A stretch of 14,765 nucleotides of DNA from Seiridium cupressi. Its lineage: Eukaryota > Ascomycota > Sordariomycetes > Amphisphaeriales > Sporocadaceae. Location: positions 1-14,765 of the forward strand of contig JARVKI010000214.1 in NCBI GenBank assembly GCA_036674765.1, given 5' to 3'. Every line of letters begins with the position of its first letter. Position 1 is the stretch's first letter. This document shows, piece by piece, positions 1-8,165 of the stretch. Both the position numbers and the translations under genes were made by a program. The notes beneath the pieces were generated by a model, which saw only the letters and a list, made by a program, of their open reading frames with translations, was not told the origin of the DNA and searched no databases.

Positions 1-604
1 CGGCGTTATTTATTTATATAAATTATTATATAAAATTATAATTTAATATTTTAATAATTATAATTAAAATTATTTATATAATTAATTATTTAATTAATAA
101 TAAATAAACTTTTAATAAAAATTTATAAAATATAATTTTTTTATTTTTATAATTTTTATTAATTATAATATTTAATTTATAATATTATTTTTTAAAATAT
201 TATATAATATTTATAATATTATAACTTTTTTATTATTTTATAATATAAAAATATAATTTTATATTATTTATTATTTTATATAAATATATATAAATAATCT
301 TTTATATTTAAATTAAAATTACTTTTTAAATTAATAAAATTTAATTAATTTATTAATTTTAATAATAATTTTAATATTATTTATTATAAATTATTTTATA
401 AAAAATAATTTATATATTAATTAATAAAAAAGTTTAATAAAATAATATAATTTTAAATTATATAAATTTATATTTATATAAAATAATTAAAAAGTTTTTA
501 AAACTTTTTTACTTTTTATTTATTTTTTATTTAAATTATTATTTATATATTTAATTTTAATTTTAAATATAATATAATTTATAATATTATTATATTATAA
601 TAAT
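1..604. repeat. Extreme AT-rich block, probably RIP-mutated repeat
   Basis: The block is almost pure A/T with very few C or G and essentially no CpG between the first bases and about position 625. It ends sharply where balanced sequence begins. No open frame or protein motif survives on either strand. In a genome where other repeats here show C-to-T and G-to-A decay, the simplest reading is a transposon relic mutated to near saturation. I could not align it to the chromovirus or to the repeat at 2581-3022, so its family is unknown. Confidence 0.6.
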
Positions 605-1945
605 TAAAGTGGTTTAGTAAAGTATAACGTTTCGCTTACTATTAATCCCAGTCGCGGGCTGTGGGCCATTCTAAAAGATCTCTAAAAGTTCACTCGAATG
701 GAAAGTGACACATCGGAACAGCCAGTACGACGTCTAGTCGAATGTTCAATTGGCAATGTTCACTAATGCAGCTGCAGAAGGACAGAGGCCATCGTTCAGG
801 ATCAAGATACCAGATTATGCCCGTTTATGACTCTTAGTATCTATATTGATAGCCTCAACCAGAATGATATTACCGGTCTTGCATTCATAAAGGCCAGATA
901 TGCGCAATCCAATCTTTTGAGCTGTCCTTGCTGCATCAATATCTCCACCATGATGACTATTTGACGTTAGCGCCAGCCACGGCCTTGACTCTGATTTGGC
1001 CGAATACGTAAGCGTATTACTACCGCTCTCAAGTTCCAGCACACGTATTTCTTGAGGCATGAGTTGCCGCCGGTAGTAGATCATCATTTAGTAATCTGCG
1101 TTTGAGGTCGAGCCTTGACACTTGTCAAAGTAAGAAAGCGACGGGATTTTGGTGGAGATCAACGTATTCGCGTTCTAGTGTGGGCCTAAGAGTACGCTTT
1201 ACGGTAGTGGAAGCGCTTGGTGCTGCAGGGACCCTTTCGAGCCGGCTTTTCTAAGCTATAGCAAGCATCACGGGAATATGTCCAATATGCTGTGACCTTT
1301 AGCATATGTCAGACAGCTGGCGTTGGTCAATTACGGCCGTCAGATTCATCCGTTGAATCCCGAATAGATGATCAAATCTCCTTGCTACAGAGATGGGCAA
1401 CATGGCGCAGCTCTCTTATGTGCCAAGCTCGCCAGTCTCATCAAGTGTGCAGCTGTAAATGGCCTTGGCCGCGCAAGAAGCGCCGCTCGGCTTGGGCTCC
1501 CGAGAAAAAAAAAATTAAAATTGGACGCCTGCTGCTGCTCGACACCAGCCTCGTTAAACACGCTGACACCATATGTTATGAACTGAGGCAGAAAACTGAC
1601 CTGCTGCGTCTTCGCCATTTCCTTGATACTTCGTCCTTTGTTCTTCGGACCAGATTTACCTTCCCGCGAATATTATAAGGCATGGTAGGCCTGTCAGCCC
1701 GGACCACCACTTGCGCCGTAGTGCTCAGTTTCCTTTGCTTGCTGTATCCTCCAGCTTCCAGGTTGTACACATTTATAGATAGTGGCAATCCATATAAGCA
1801 AGAAAATCGAGATATGGGGGTGAAGGACATGATTTATAAACTATTCAAACCAACGAGGAAAAGGCTCTGTCGGACCGAATATGGCGCGATCTTTGCTAGC
1901 ATTCCCACCTGATCCCTCCATGTGCTGTACGAACCCCATAATCCA
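605..1945. other. GC-balanced island with no recognised gene
   Basis: Base composition is normal here, unlike the block to its left, so it has not been through the same RIP. It lies between that block and the 3' end of the M3 peptidase pseudogene. Short open frames occur on both strands (for example 815-1087 minus, 1292-1678 plus, 1385-1618 minus, 1682-1912 plus), but they overlap one another and I recognise no domain. A run of nine adenines lies near 1505-1513. No terminator, tRNA or repeat was seen. Confidence 0.5.
815..1087 (-). CDS. Hypothetical 90-residue open frame, doubtful
   Basis: The frame begins with two Met codons right after an in-frame TAA and runs 90 codons to a stop. The product is mixed polar, without signal peptide, membrane segment or Cys pattern, and I do not recognise it. 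The second half reads like a folded protein fragment (GGDIDAARTAQKIG, then GLYECKTGNIILVEA), so it could be a piece of an old gene rather than a small gene. Nothing around it supports expression. Confidence 0.2.
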   Translation of the reverse strand: MMIYYRRQLMPQEIRVLELESGSNTLTYSAKSESRPWLALTSNSHHGGDIDAARTAQKIGLRISGLYECKTGNIILVEAINIDTKSHKRA

Positions 1946-2159
1946 TTACTCGTGGAATTCGCGGCTGGCTTCCTTCAAGGAATCGACAAGAGCACCAGAA
2001 TTTGGTGGATGTCCCAAGAATGATTCCAACATCTGCATCATGTCTGGATGACCGCCACCATATTGAAGGATTCCACGGCGATAAGCCATCCAAGTTTCTG
2101 GATCATTGGGTGCACCAGCGAATTTCGTCTTGAATAGATCTTGTGCGAAAGCAGAACAA

Positions 2160-2208
2160 CTGAAGGAGTTAGTTATCAGTCACAGAGAACGGGATTGGCG
2201 GGACTTAC
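2160..2208 (-). other. Intron of the M3 pseudogene (49 nt)
   Basis: Donor GTAAGT, branch-like CTAAC and acceptor TTCAG are all present. Removing it joins GYYSYL to FAQDLFKTKFAG in one frame, as expected for the M3 C-terminal domain. Confidence 0.85.
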
Positions 2209-2412
2209 ACCAAGTAGGAGTAATATCCTACATCGTATCCGGCAGTCAAATGAGTGAATTGTCCGTATTCGACGCCCCGCTCTCCTTCCTCGCCGAAGTA
2301 GAATCCTTCCAAGTCTTTGCGCAAACGGTACCAGAGTGCCGGAAAATTAAGCTCTGCGAGCTCTTCAGTTGTCTGGACACGATGAATTCTGAGGTCGAAA
2401 ATTGATATTATC

Positions 2413-2467
2413 CTAACCGAGTTGTGTCAGTAGCAGACAAAAGTCACCAACTAGAGCAATGACTTAC
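2413..2467 (-). other. Intron of the M3 pseudogene (55 nt)
   Basis: Donor GTAAGT, branch-like CTACTGAC and acceptor GGTTAG. Splicing joins the ALYHSYYL exon to the FDLRIHRV exon in frame, matching the family's 'ALF..RQL..A.FD..VH' stretch. Confidence 0.8.
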
Positions 2468-2580
2468 AGGTAGTAAGAGTGATAGAGTGCCCGACTAAAG
2501 AACCGGTGCTATATCAACTTTTGGATCAAGTCGTTAAGAATCTCCCTTACGGGAACAGGCGATCTAGGATGCTTAGCCTG

Positions 2581-2620
2581 CTATTATTATAAATACTTTA
2601 AATTTATAATAATATAATAG
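2581..2620. repeat. Imperfect AT palindrome at insert edge
   Basis: CTATTATTATAAAT at the left is answered by ATTTATAATAATA then ATAG at the right, around an ACTTTAA centre. It lies exactly where normal M3 coding sequence stops. It could be a trace of terminal inverted repeats, or chance in AT-rich DNA. Confidence 0.35.
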
Positions 2621-3022
2621 CGGTTAAAGTCTTTTAAAATATTATTTATTTAATATTAATTTTTTATAATAAATATATTATTATTAAAATAAATTTTAAA
2701 ATAATATATTAATATTAAATTTATATTAATAAAATATATAATATAAAATAAAAATATTAAATTTTTAAAAAATATAATATAATTATTAAAGTTTAATAAA
2801 TTTTATTTATAAATAAAATAAATATTTAAATTAATTATTAAAATAATAATTATTTATATAAAAATATTTTATATATATTTATTTTTCTATTAATATTATT
2901 AGTTTATTTTTTAATTATAAACTTTATTATAATTTATAATAATCCGCGTATTTTAACTTATTAACTCGCTTTATAATTTAATAATTTATTATATAATTTT
3001 TATTTTTATAATTTTTTAAACT
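2581..3022. mobile_element. RIP-mutated repeat inserted in the M3 gene
   Basis: M3 coding sequence reads on both sides: up to about KPYLNI on the 3' edge of the upstream exon, and from AKHPRSPVP downstream. The family has only some 15-40 residues between these points, so roughly 440 bases are extra. The insert is nearly all A/T. Its part 2675-2910 matches 10405-10645 of this window with mostly transition differences, which shows it is a dispersed repeat and not local low-complexity DNA. The 2580 edge is sharp. The other edge grades into mutated M3 coding sequence as far as about 3180. No element protein is readable, so the class is unknown. Exact ends and target duplication could not be fixed. 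Confidence 0.75.
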
Positions 3023-3204
3023 TTAATTACTTATTAATACTTTAATTATATTTAAATAGGGTTTTATAACCTTATTATAAACCTTATTTATAATATTCTT
3101 TAATATAACGCTCGGCATTTTACCGAAATCGGGTGGTAAGTTTATACCGTAAAACCGAGTATACTTTTTTTTGCATATTAAATTGTGAATGGTGTGTCCG
3201 AGCT

Positions 3205-3261
3205 CTGAAAAGATCTGCACATCAGGTAATGATACAATTGACTATAAAGGATTCACATTAC
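3205..3261 (-). other. Intron of the M3 pseudogene (57 nt), splits the zinc motif
   Basis: Donor GTAATG, branch-like CTGAT and acceptor TTTTCAG. It falls after the first base of the Glu codon, so splicing joins CACG to AGCTCGGACAC and creates HELGH. Without splicing the motif reads FSELGH, which would wrongly suggest a lost zinc-ligand His. Confidence 0.85.
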
Positions 3262-3385
3262 CGTGGAACAGTGTTACGACCTGGTGGTGTTTCAGAAGAA
3301 CACATTTTGAGGGTGCTGGTGTCGGAAATGAACACATGAGAATAGTTGATGGATAGTGCCGACTTCCATCAGAGCGCTCAAAGCC

Positions 3386-3450
3386 CTAAATAATACCAAG
3401 GTGTCAGTATTGATGAGACTCGATACGCCTACGAAGATTGGCAGACTCAC
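3386..3450 (-). other. Intron of the M3 pseudogene (65 nt)
   Basis: Donor GTGAGT, branch-like TACTGACAC and acceptor ATTTAG. Splicing at a codon boundary joins NVTHSC to GFERSDGSRHYPST, the expected M3 order before the HExxH helix. Confidence 0.85.
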
Positions 3451-4610
3451 GCACGAATGAGTGACATTCTGGTTGCCTCTATACTTGTACTCCCTCTACA
3501 GCAAATCGAAATAGAGATAGCCGACGAATTCTGAGCCATCACTTTCCCAAACAGAACATGTCTGTACCGTGTCGTGCCATTGTGACTGCTCCCCGACTTG
3601 AGCTTGCGGTATCATGTCAAATCGGAGGCTGAGGAGGGATGAAAAGACAATTAGCATTTTCTTGATAGTACTTTCCAATGAGAAGTACTCAGAAATCTTG
3701 AGCTGATCGATATCAAACTCCTTCTTGATGAGATGCATGTAGTAAGCTTTATCCCAAACAGGAAAATGGTGCAATTCGGTATTACTCATGACTTGTCCCC
3801 TCTCCTGTAGGTCTCGAAGCCTTCGCTGTTGCATGACTGCGAGTTCTCGACGAGCAAGTGGAACTCGACCATCCTTGACCTGGTCAAGAAAAGTCTCTAC
3901 CCACTCAGCAGATTTTGCGAGTCGTCGTTGTATCCGGAAGGAGGCGTGATCAGGATATCCCAGCTTCAACGCTTGCGTAAACCTCCTTTCGATTATCTCT
4001 TCGAAAATGGGGCTATTTTCGGGTGTTTTGCTCCTATCGCCAATGTACATCAACTTTCGTGTCTCTGGACTGTGAGAATGTTGAAGAACTGCACTTGTGC
4101 CACCATTCGCAAAAGGGACAAACCTCTTCCCTGAATGGCTCTCCCATTTTTCCAGATTTTCGGATGGAACACCATCCAAATCTTCACTCGAAAACCATAT
4201 TCCGCCCTGCTCGCTCGCCAGGTTATGCTGAAAGGCTCTGCAGAGGGTATCAATTTCAAGTGATATCTTCATGCATTCTGTTGTTTCAGATGGGGTGAGC
4301 ACGCCAACACCGCTCTCTTCGAAATCAAACATCTTCGCTCTGAAAAGCACTTGGCTCTCTTGGTCAAGCTCAGATTCAGAGACCTTCTCATGCGCTGCTT
4401 GGAGCAGGTGGAACAAGTTCCTCCGAGTACTCCACCTAGCTTCTGCTTTAGACCAGAGCGAGATTGCCCGATTCACAGTATCTTGAGTAGCCGTATCAGG
4501 TGCCGCGTATTGCAGCATGAAGATGACACCAACCCGCTCCTGTAATTGATCTCAAAATTGGGCAGTGGGCGAATGAACAGACCAACATAGCGGATATTTT
4601 CCGAAAAGCC

Positions 4611-5409
4611 ATGCGTGGGACCAACGTTTTGAGTCCCGATTCTTATGTCTGCACCCATGAGTATTCAATTGAACTCCTCTCTTTTGACCCACTGGTCATT
4701 TACATCAACAACTTTATCAAGGAGGATGAGATTCAACATCTTCTTCATATCACGTGAGGATGGCACAAGCCTTATCGATATAATATTCACTAACACTTAT
4801 CACATACAGCCAGGCAACCTGGACGAACTCCTATGTGTACGAGCACAACAAAGACAAGAACAAAATTCAGTCTGAGGTCAACCGCTACTGGAGAACTTCT
4901 CAGTCCGCTATGGTATCCAATAAAGATGAAGTATCCAAGTGCTTGTCCCTTAGACTAAAATCGCTTCTGGGGAACCTTCAGCACGAAGACACCGAACAAC
5001 TGCAACTCGTGAAATACGAGGTCGGAGACCGCTTCCGAATGCACATTGACTGGCTTCCTGTGGCTATGCAGCGGTCTCACAAGGGGGAAAGTCGACTATT
5101 CAACAGACTTGTGAGCAGTTTTGTGTACCTTGAGGATCAGTGCACTGGTGGCGAGACTTATTTCCAGACCTCGAAGGTGTCGGATCTGACGCAGATGGTG
5201 ACAAGTTCTCAAGAACTGAGTCAGGAAAGGGCTTGCTGGTGAAACCAAGAAGAGGAAATGCTGTTCTCTGGAACAACATACACATTAATGGAATAGGAGA
5301 TGATAGGTTAGCTCATGCCGGGATGCCAGTCAAGTCTGGCAGGAAGATTGGCATGAATCTATTCGGTATATACTATCTGGATAAGCCCATTATGGGAGAA
5401 ATGGAATAA
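4611..5409 (+). pseudogene. Prolyl-4-hydroxylase-like 2OG/Fe(II) oxygenase, frameshifted
   Basis: This family hydroxylates proline or related residues using Fe(II), O2 and 2-oxoglutarate. From the ATG at 4611 the frame gives YVCTHEYSIELLSFDPLV and then YINNFIKEDEI, a typical fungal P4H opening. An intron follows at 4754-4809. Exon 2 carries RTSQSA, the metal-binding HxD as RMHIDW (His codon 5042, Asp codon 5048) and SSFVYLEDQCTGGETYF. At 5164-5165 one base is missing (family: ETYFPDLEG). The next frame continues FSRTESGKGLL, NAVLWNN, the distal His in AHAGMP (codon 5314) and the 2OG-binding Lys in SGRKIG, and ends at TAA 5407-5409. The usual N-terminal membrane anchor is absent. Catalytic residues are intact, so apart from the start this is a one-base lesion; a sequencing error is possible. 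It is divergent from the M3 gene, about 20 bases away. Confidence 0.88.
4754..4809 (+). other. Intron of the P4H-like gene (56 nt)
   Basis: Donor GTGAGG, branch-like CACTAACAC and acceptor ATACAG. The acceptor at 4808-4809 is the one that keeps frame (HIT then QATWTNSYVYEH). The next AG at 4812-4813 would not. Confidence 0.8.
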
Positions 5410-6032
5410 TGAGCCGTGGAATATCTATCAACCATAGCTACTCCTACTATGGACCCAAAGATGAAGGTAGAGAACTGAGCTTTTCACTCATCCGATGTTA
5501 TTGCAACTATTGAACGAAGTCCTACATCCTTGTCCCCTACGAGTCTGCCTACTTCTAACATTCGTGCTCGTACGTTTGCAAATTGGGTGGTGAGGGTCCT
5601 CGGCACCGGAGTATCTCCCCGTAGCCGCGTGTTATCTTCGGTCTGCAGCTCATCTAACCCCGCGACTTAAGTCATCCCAGATAATTTGGGGCGAGATTGC
5701 CGGCCTAGCTTCAAGAACCTCGTATCACCGTTAAGGCCCACAACGCAAACTGTCATGGATGGAGCCTGACGCCTGTTATGCCGGAATCTGCGGTATGATG
5801 ATCCTTACTGCGGTTTTGCATTAGCGATGATATGATCTGATATTCATGAAGTCCGTCCCAACGGGATTAGATTTTGCCTCTTGCTACGTGATTAGGTGAC
5901 CAGTAGGCCGCAGATGACACGAGTAAATTTGACCTCGGCGTGACGGAATGGTTGACAATTCCGAAAGGGGCTACTTAAAACCTAAATCTTCCAGACCGCT
6001 ACTTCCAAAACCGCAAGCTTCGTTTGAACAGA
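5410..6032 (+). promoter_or_regulatory. Intergenic region, likely promoter of the acyltransferase gene
   Basis: No coding sequence is recognisable. The stretch lies between the P4H-like pseudogene and the intact acyltransferase gene in the same direction, so it should hold that gene's promoter and 5' leader. A weak TATA-like CTACTTAAAA is at 5971-5980, followed by a C/T-rich leader up to the ATG at 6033. Base composition is normal with no sign of RIP. The role is inferred from position. Confidence 0.4.
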
Positions 6033-7391
6033 ATGATCCCAAACAAACCGCCTGATGCTCGCCCGAGAGATGGGGCTGGAGCTCATGCTCGCGCGGCCGG
6101 AAGCATTGTATCTCAGAGAAATGAGGCAGACTTCTTAAATGGAATGCGAGGTATCGCAGCGTTGCTCGTATACTGGCACCATCATGAACTCTGGCTGCAC
6201 ACAACGGGCCGCAACATTTTTGAGAGGGCTTTCGGTTATAGAGACCGATATTACTTCATCGCATTGCCATGGGTGCGAATTCTTTTCAACGGCGGTCATT
6301 TCGCCACTGCGACCTTCTTCATAATCTCTAGTTATTCCATGTCTATACGACCCCTGAGACTGATCAGGGCTAGAGAAGAGGGCAGAGAAAATGGAGTTCT
6401 GGCAGAATATCTAGCCTCCTCGATTTTCCGCAGAAGCTTTCGACTATACATACCCGTATCTATCATAACATTTGTTTTCATAACTGCTATACATCTTTTC
6501 CGTCCGCCCTCCCGCTATACCGTCATTCAGGACTCATGGTTCCGGGAATTACAGGCAGGGTCTTCGGAACTCATGGACTTCAGCTTCATCTTCAGCAGGG
6601 TCGGATCACCTTGGCTAAGTTACAACGACCATCTCTGGTATATCCCCATCGAATACAAGGGGTCCATGATCACCTACAGTACGCTTTTGGCATTGTCCCG
6701 GTCGGCCAGAAGCCAGAGGCTGTTGTGCTACTTCATATTAATATTCTACTTTATGTTCATGGTCAGCGATGGATGGTACTGTGCTTATTCTATTGCCGGA
6801 ATACTCCTCTGCGAAGTGGAGATGGTGTTCAAGGAGGCTCAGTTTCCAGGTACAAGTCATCCTAGCAACCCGAGTAAGTTAAGGGTGTCTAAAGCGGTCG
6901 TACTATTGTTGGCGAGTATGTACCTGGGCGGCGTGCCTCATTGCGCAAATGCGGCATGCATTGCGAACAACCCTGGATGGCATTATCTCTCGAAGGTGCT
7001 GTTACTCATCAACGTTTCCTACGACCCAAAGTGGATCTATCTTCTTCCAGCGGCGATGCTCTTTGTTTTCTCTGTTCAACGTATACCTTGTATGAGGAGA
7101 CAGCTAGAAAGTCGAGCATGCCAGTATGTCGGTTCCATATCCTACAGCCTTTACCTCGTACACGGCCCAATTCTCCAGGTGCTTGGCGACCCCTTGTACG
7201 GCCTGACGGAGCGCTTTGGAAAAGAGTTTTTAGCTGGTTGCTCGGTATATGGGCTCGAAATACAACTGCTCGTCGGTCAACTCGTCATGTTGCCACTTAC
7301 GCTATACACGGCTGGTATTATAGATCGGTATGTTGACAAACCAAGTATTTCAGCTGTAAGGCATATTATGAAGGTTTTACAATTCGAATGA
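6033..7391 (+). CDS. Acyltransferase-3 family integral membrane protein, intact
   Basis: The 452-residue, intronless frame is complete. I chose the ATG at 6033; the open frame extends a few codons upstream only from a TTG. After a polar N-terminal stretch of about 30 residues comes the family signature FLNGMRGIAALLVYWHHH (residues 34-51), with the conserved His likely in acyl transfer. FFIISSYSMSIRPL, FRRSFRLYIPVSI, DHLWYIPIEYKGSM (family 'HLWTIPVEF.GS'), a series of hydrophobic segments and YVGSISYSLYLVHGPIL follow, all in family order. Fungal members O-acylate sugars or small molecules in internal membranes and occur both alone and in metabolite clusters. The substrate cannot be told. It is undamaged while every recognisable neighbour is broken. 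The family is certain, the biological role unknown. Confidence 0.92.
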   Translation: MIPNKPPDARPRDGAGAHARAAGSIVSQRNEADFLNGMRGIAALLVYWHHHELWLHTTGRNIFERAFGYRDRYYFIALPWVRILFNGGHFATATFFIISSYSMSIRPLRLIRAREEGRENGVLAEYLASSIFRRSFRLYIPVSIITFVFITAIHLFRPPSRYTVIQDSWFRELQAGSSELMDFSFIFSRVGSPWLSYNDHLWYIPIEYKGSMITYSTLLALSRSARSQRLLCYFILIFYFMFMVSDGWYCAYSIAGILLCEVEMVFKEAQFPGTSHPSNPSKLRVSKAVVLLLASMYLGGVPHCANAACIANNPGWHYLSKVLLLINVSYDPKWIYLLPAAMLFVFSVQRIPCMRRQLESRACQYVGSISYSLYLVHGPILQVLGDPLYGLTERFGKEFLAGCSVYGLEIQLLVGQLVMLPLTLYTAGIIDRYVDKPSISAVRHIMKVLQFE

Positions 7392-7549
7392 GAAGATGAG
7401 ACCAAGATCACTCATTGGCAAATGAATAGTTTCGTCATATACTACCAAGATGTGTAGAGAGAGATAGCAGGTGACGGACGGCATGCTTTATGAATGGACC
7501 AACATGTACAGAAACTGGCCGATGCTTCTAAAGACATTCTCGCCTAGTA
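7392..7549. other. Convergent intergenic spacer
   Basis: A short non-coding stretch between the 3' ends of the acyltransferase gene (plus) and the first GMC fragment (minus). No terminator-like signal or open frame was seen. Confidence 0.4.
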
Positions 7550-8165
7550 TCAGCAATCATCTGCGATACTTACAAATTCATGTAATCCCCGATGGCCTAA
7601 ATAGTCGATCAATCTAAGTCGACTGCTGTGGATGATGGCTGCAGCTTGCTCCGCTATGGCATAGGTTGCGACTTGAAAATGGGCACTTATGGCAACAGAG
7701 AATACCGAGGTATCAACCACGGGCAAATTGGCTACCGCTTTCACCTTGAGGTCGGTATCAACCACGTCACCCATAGCCAGCGTACCCATAGGGTGGTAAA
7801 AAGTTATAATTCACAAGAGAATCAGCAATAGATTTCCCCATGATCAAGGGTGTCTTACCAAGCCCTGCTCGTAAACGGGCATCTAGATCACTATCAATCG
7901 AGTTTACCGAAAGAACCTTGTCAAACTCGGGAGCACCAGTTCCACCAACGAGAATTTCTCGGCCGATTACGGTGGCATCGCTTCCGGCGAATTTAATTTG
8001 CATCCGTAACGCCTTGGGAACCACGTAATGATCCACAGCAGTGGCTAGAAACTGAGGGTCGATTCGGAGTGAGTCGTTGAATGGGGTGAGCTGTTCTGAC
8101 ATGAGAGGTTGATGGGAAAGATTGAAAAGGTAGCAGTGGAGCTCGAAAGCAATACTCCCACGAGA
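7550..8165 (-). pseudogene. GMC oxidoreductase C-terminal fragment (first)
   Basis: GMC enzymes are FAD-dependent alcohol, sugar or aldehyde oxidases and dehydrogenases. Only the substrate-binding C-terminal part is here: SRGSI at 8165-8151, then SLRIDPQFLATAVDHYVV, a substituted intron at 7858-7804, FYHPMGTLAMG with the first active-site His, VVDTDLKVKAVANL and SVFSVAISAHFQVATYA with the second His, ending AIAEQAAAII. The N-terminal FAD fold with its Gly motif is absent, leaving well under half of a 550-620 residue protein. Between SRGSI and SLRIDPQF there are more residues than usual, possibly an unspliced intron or insertion. It is convergent with the acyltransferase gene and divergent from the second GMC fragment. 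The subfamily is uncertain; it differs clearly from the second fragment. Confidence 0.85.
7804..7858 (-). other. Decayed intron with AA in place of the AG acceptor
   Basis: Donor GTAAGA and branch-like GCTGAT are present and 55 nt is a normal length here. The only place that joins RAGL to FYHPMGTLAMG in frame is after ATTATAA, where the acceptor should read AG. A single G-to-A change explains it. Confidence 0.65.

Larger units (their letters stand above)
1946..4589 (-). pseudogene. M3-family oligopeptidase (saccharolysin/thimet type), broken
   Basis: M3 peptidases are zinc endopeptidases that cut short peptides, usually in the cytosol. The start of the readable part (4589-4551) gives IRPLPNFE, then shifts frame to VGVIFMLQYAAPD, and runs through GGIWFSSEDLDGVP to GYLYFDLL at 3499. 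A TAG follows at 3498-3496, then REYKYRG. Splicing two introns restores LFHELGHTIHN, the HExxH zinc site, with the motif split across an intron. Next comes PPDFGKMPS, where the family has the third zinc ligand Glu but this copy has Lys (codon 3121-3119). An AT-rich insert of about 440 bases follows. The gene resumes at 2580 with PVPVREILNDLI, has a second TAG at 2511-2509, then FDLRIHRVQ, GYDVGYYSYL, FAQDLFKTKFAG and YRRGILQYGGGHPDM, and ends at TAA 1948-1946. The first 50 or so residues expected of the family are missing. The family call is secure from many motifs in order, and loss of function is near certain. Confidence 0.9.

Noticed and set aside
1..604. AT-rich blocks as mitochondrial or plasmid insertions
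   Set aside because: No mitochondrial gene, tRNA or codon pattern was seen, and other AT blocks here are shown to be RIP-mutated nuclear repeats.
1292..1678. Plus-strand 128-codon frame as a gene
   Set aside because: It overlaps equal-sized frames on both strands, the translation is low-complexity and basic, and no domain is visible.
1682..1912. Small secreted protein with hydrophobic N-terminus
   Set aside because: The hydrophobic stretch is short and Pro-containing, there is no Cys pattern, and an antisense frame competes over 1576-1830. Not enough support.
2106..2405. Plus-strand 99-codon frame
   Set aside because: It is antisense to M3 exons that match the family precisely, and it crosses an M3 intron.
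3023..3220. M3 zinc motif with the first His lost (FSELGH)
   Set aside because: The Ser comes from reading the intron 3205-3261. Splicing gives HELGH.
3829..4298. Plus-strand frames inside the M3 exon
   Set aside because: They are antisense shadows of the strongly matching peptidase exon.
4645..4875. Plus-strand frame starting at 4645 as the oxygenase start
   Set aside because: It is in the wrong frame for exon 1 and reads through the intron. The family motifs are in the frame containing ATG 4611.
6024..6032. TTG upstream as acyltransferase start
   Set aside because: A fungal nuclear gene is expected to start at ATG. The ATG at 6033 is three codons downstream.
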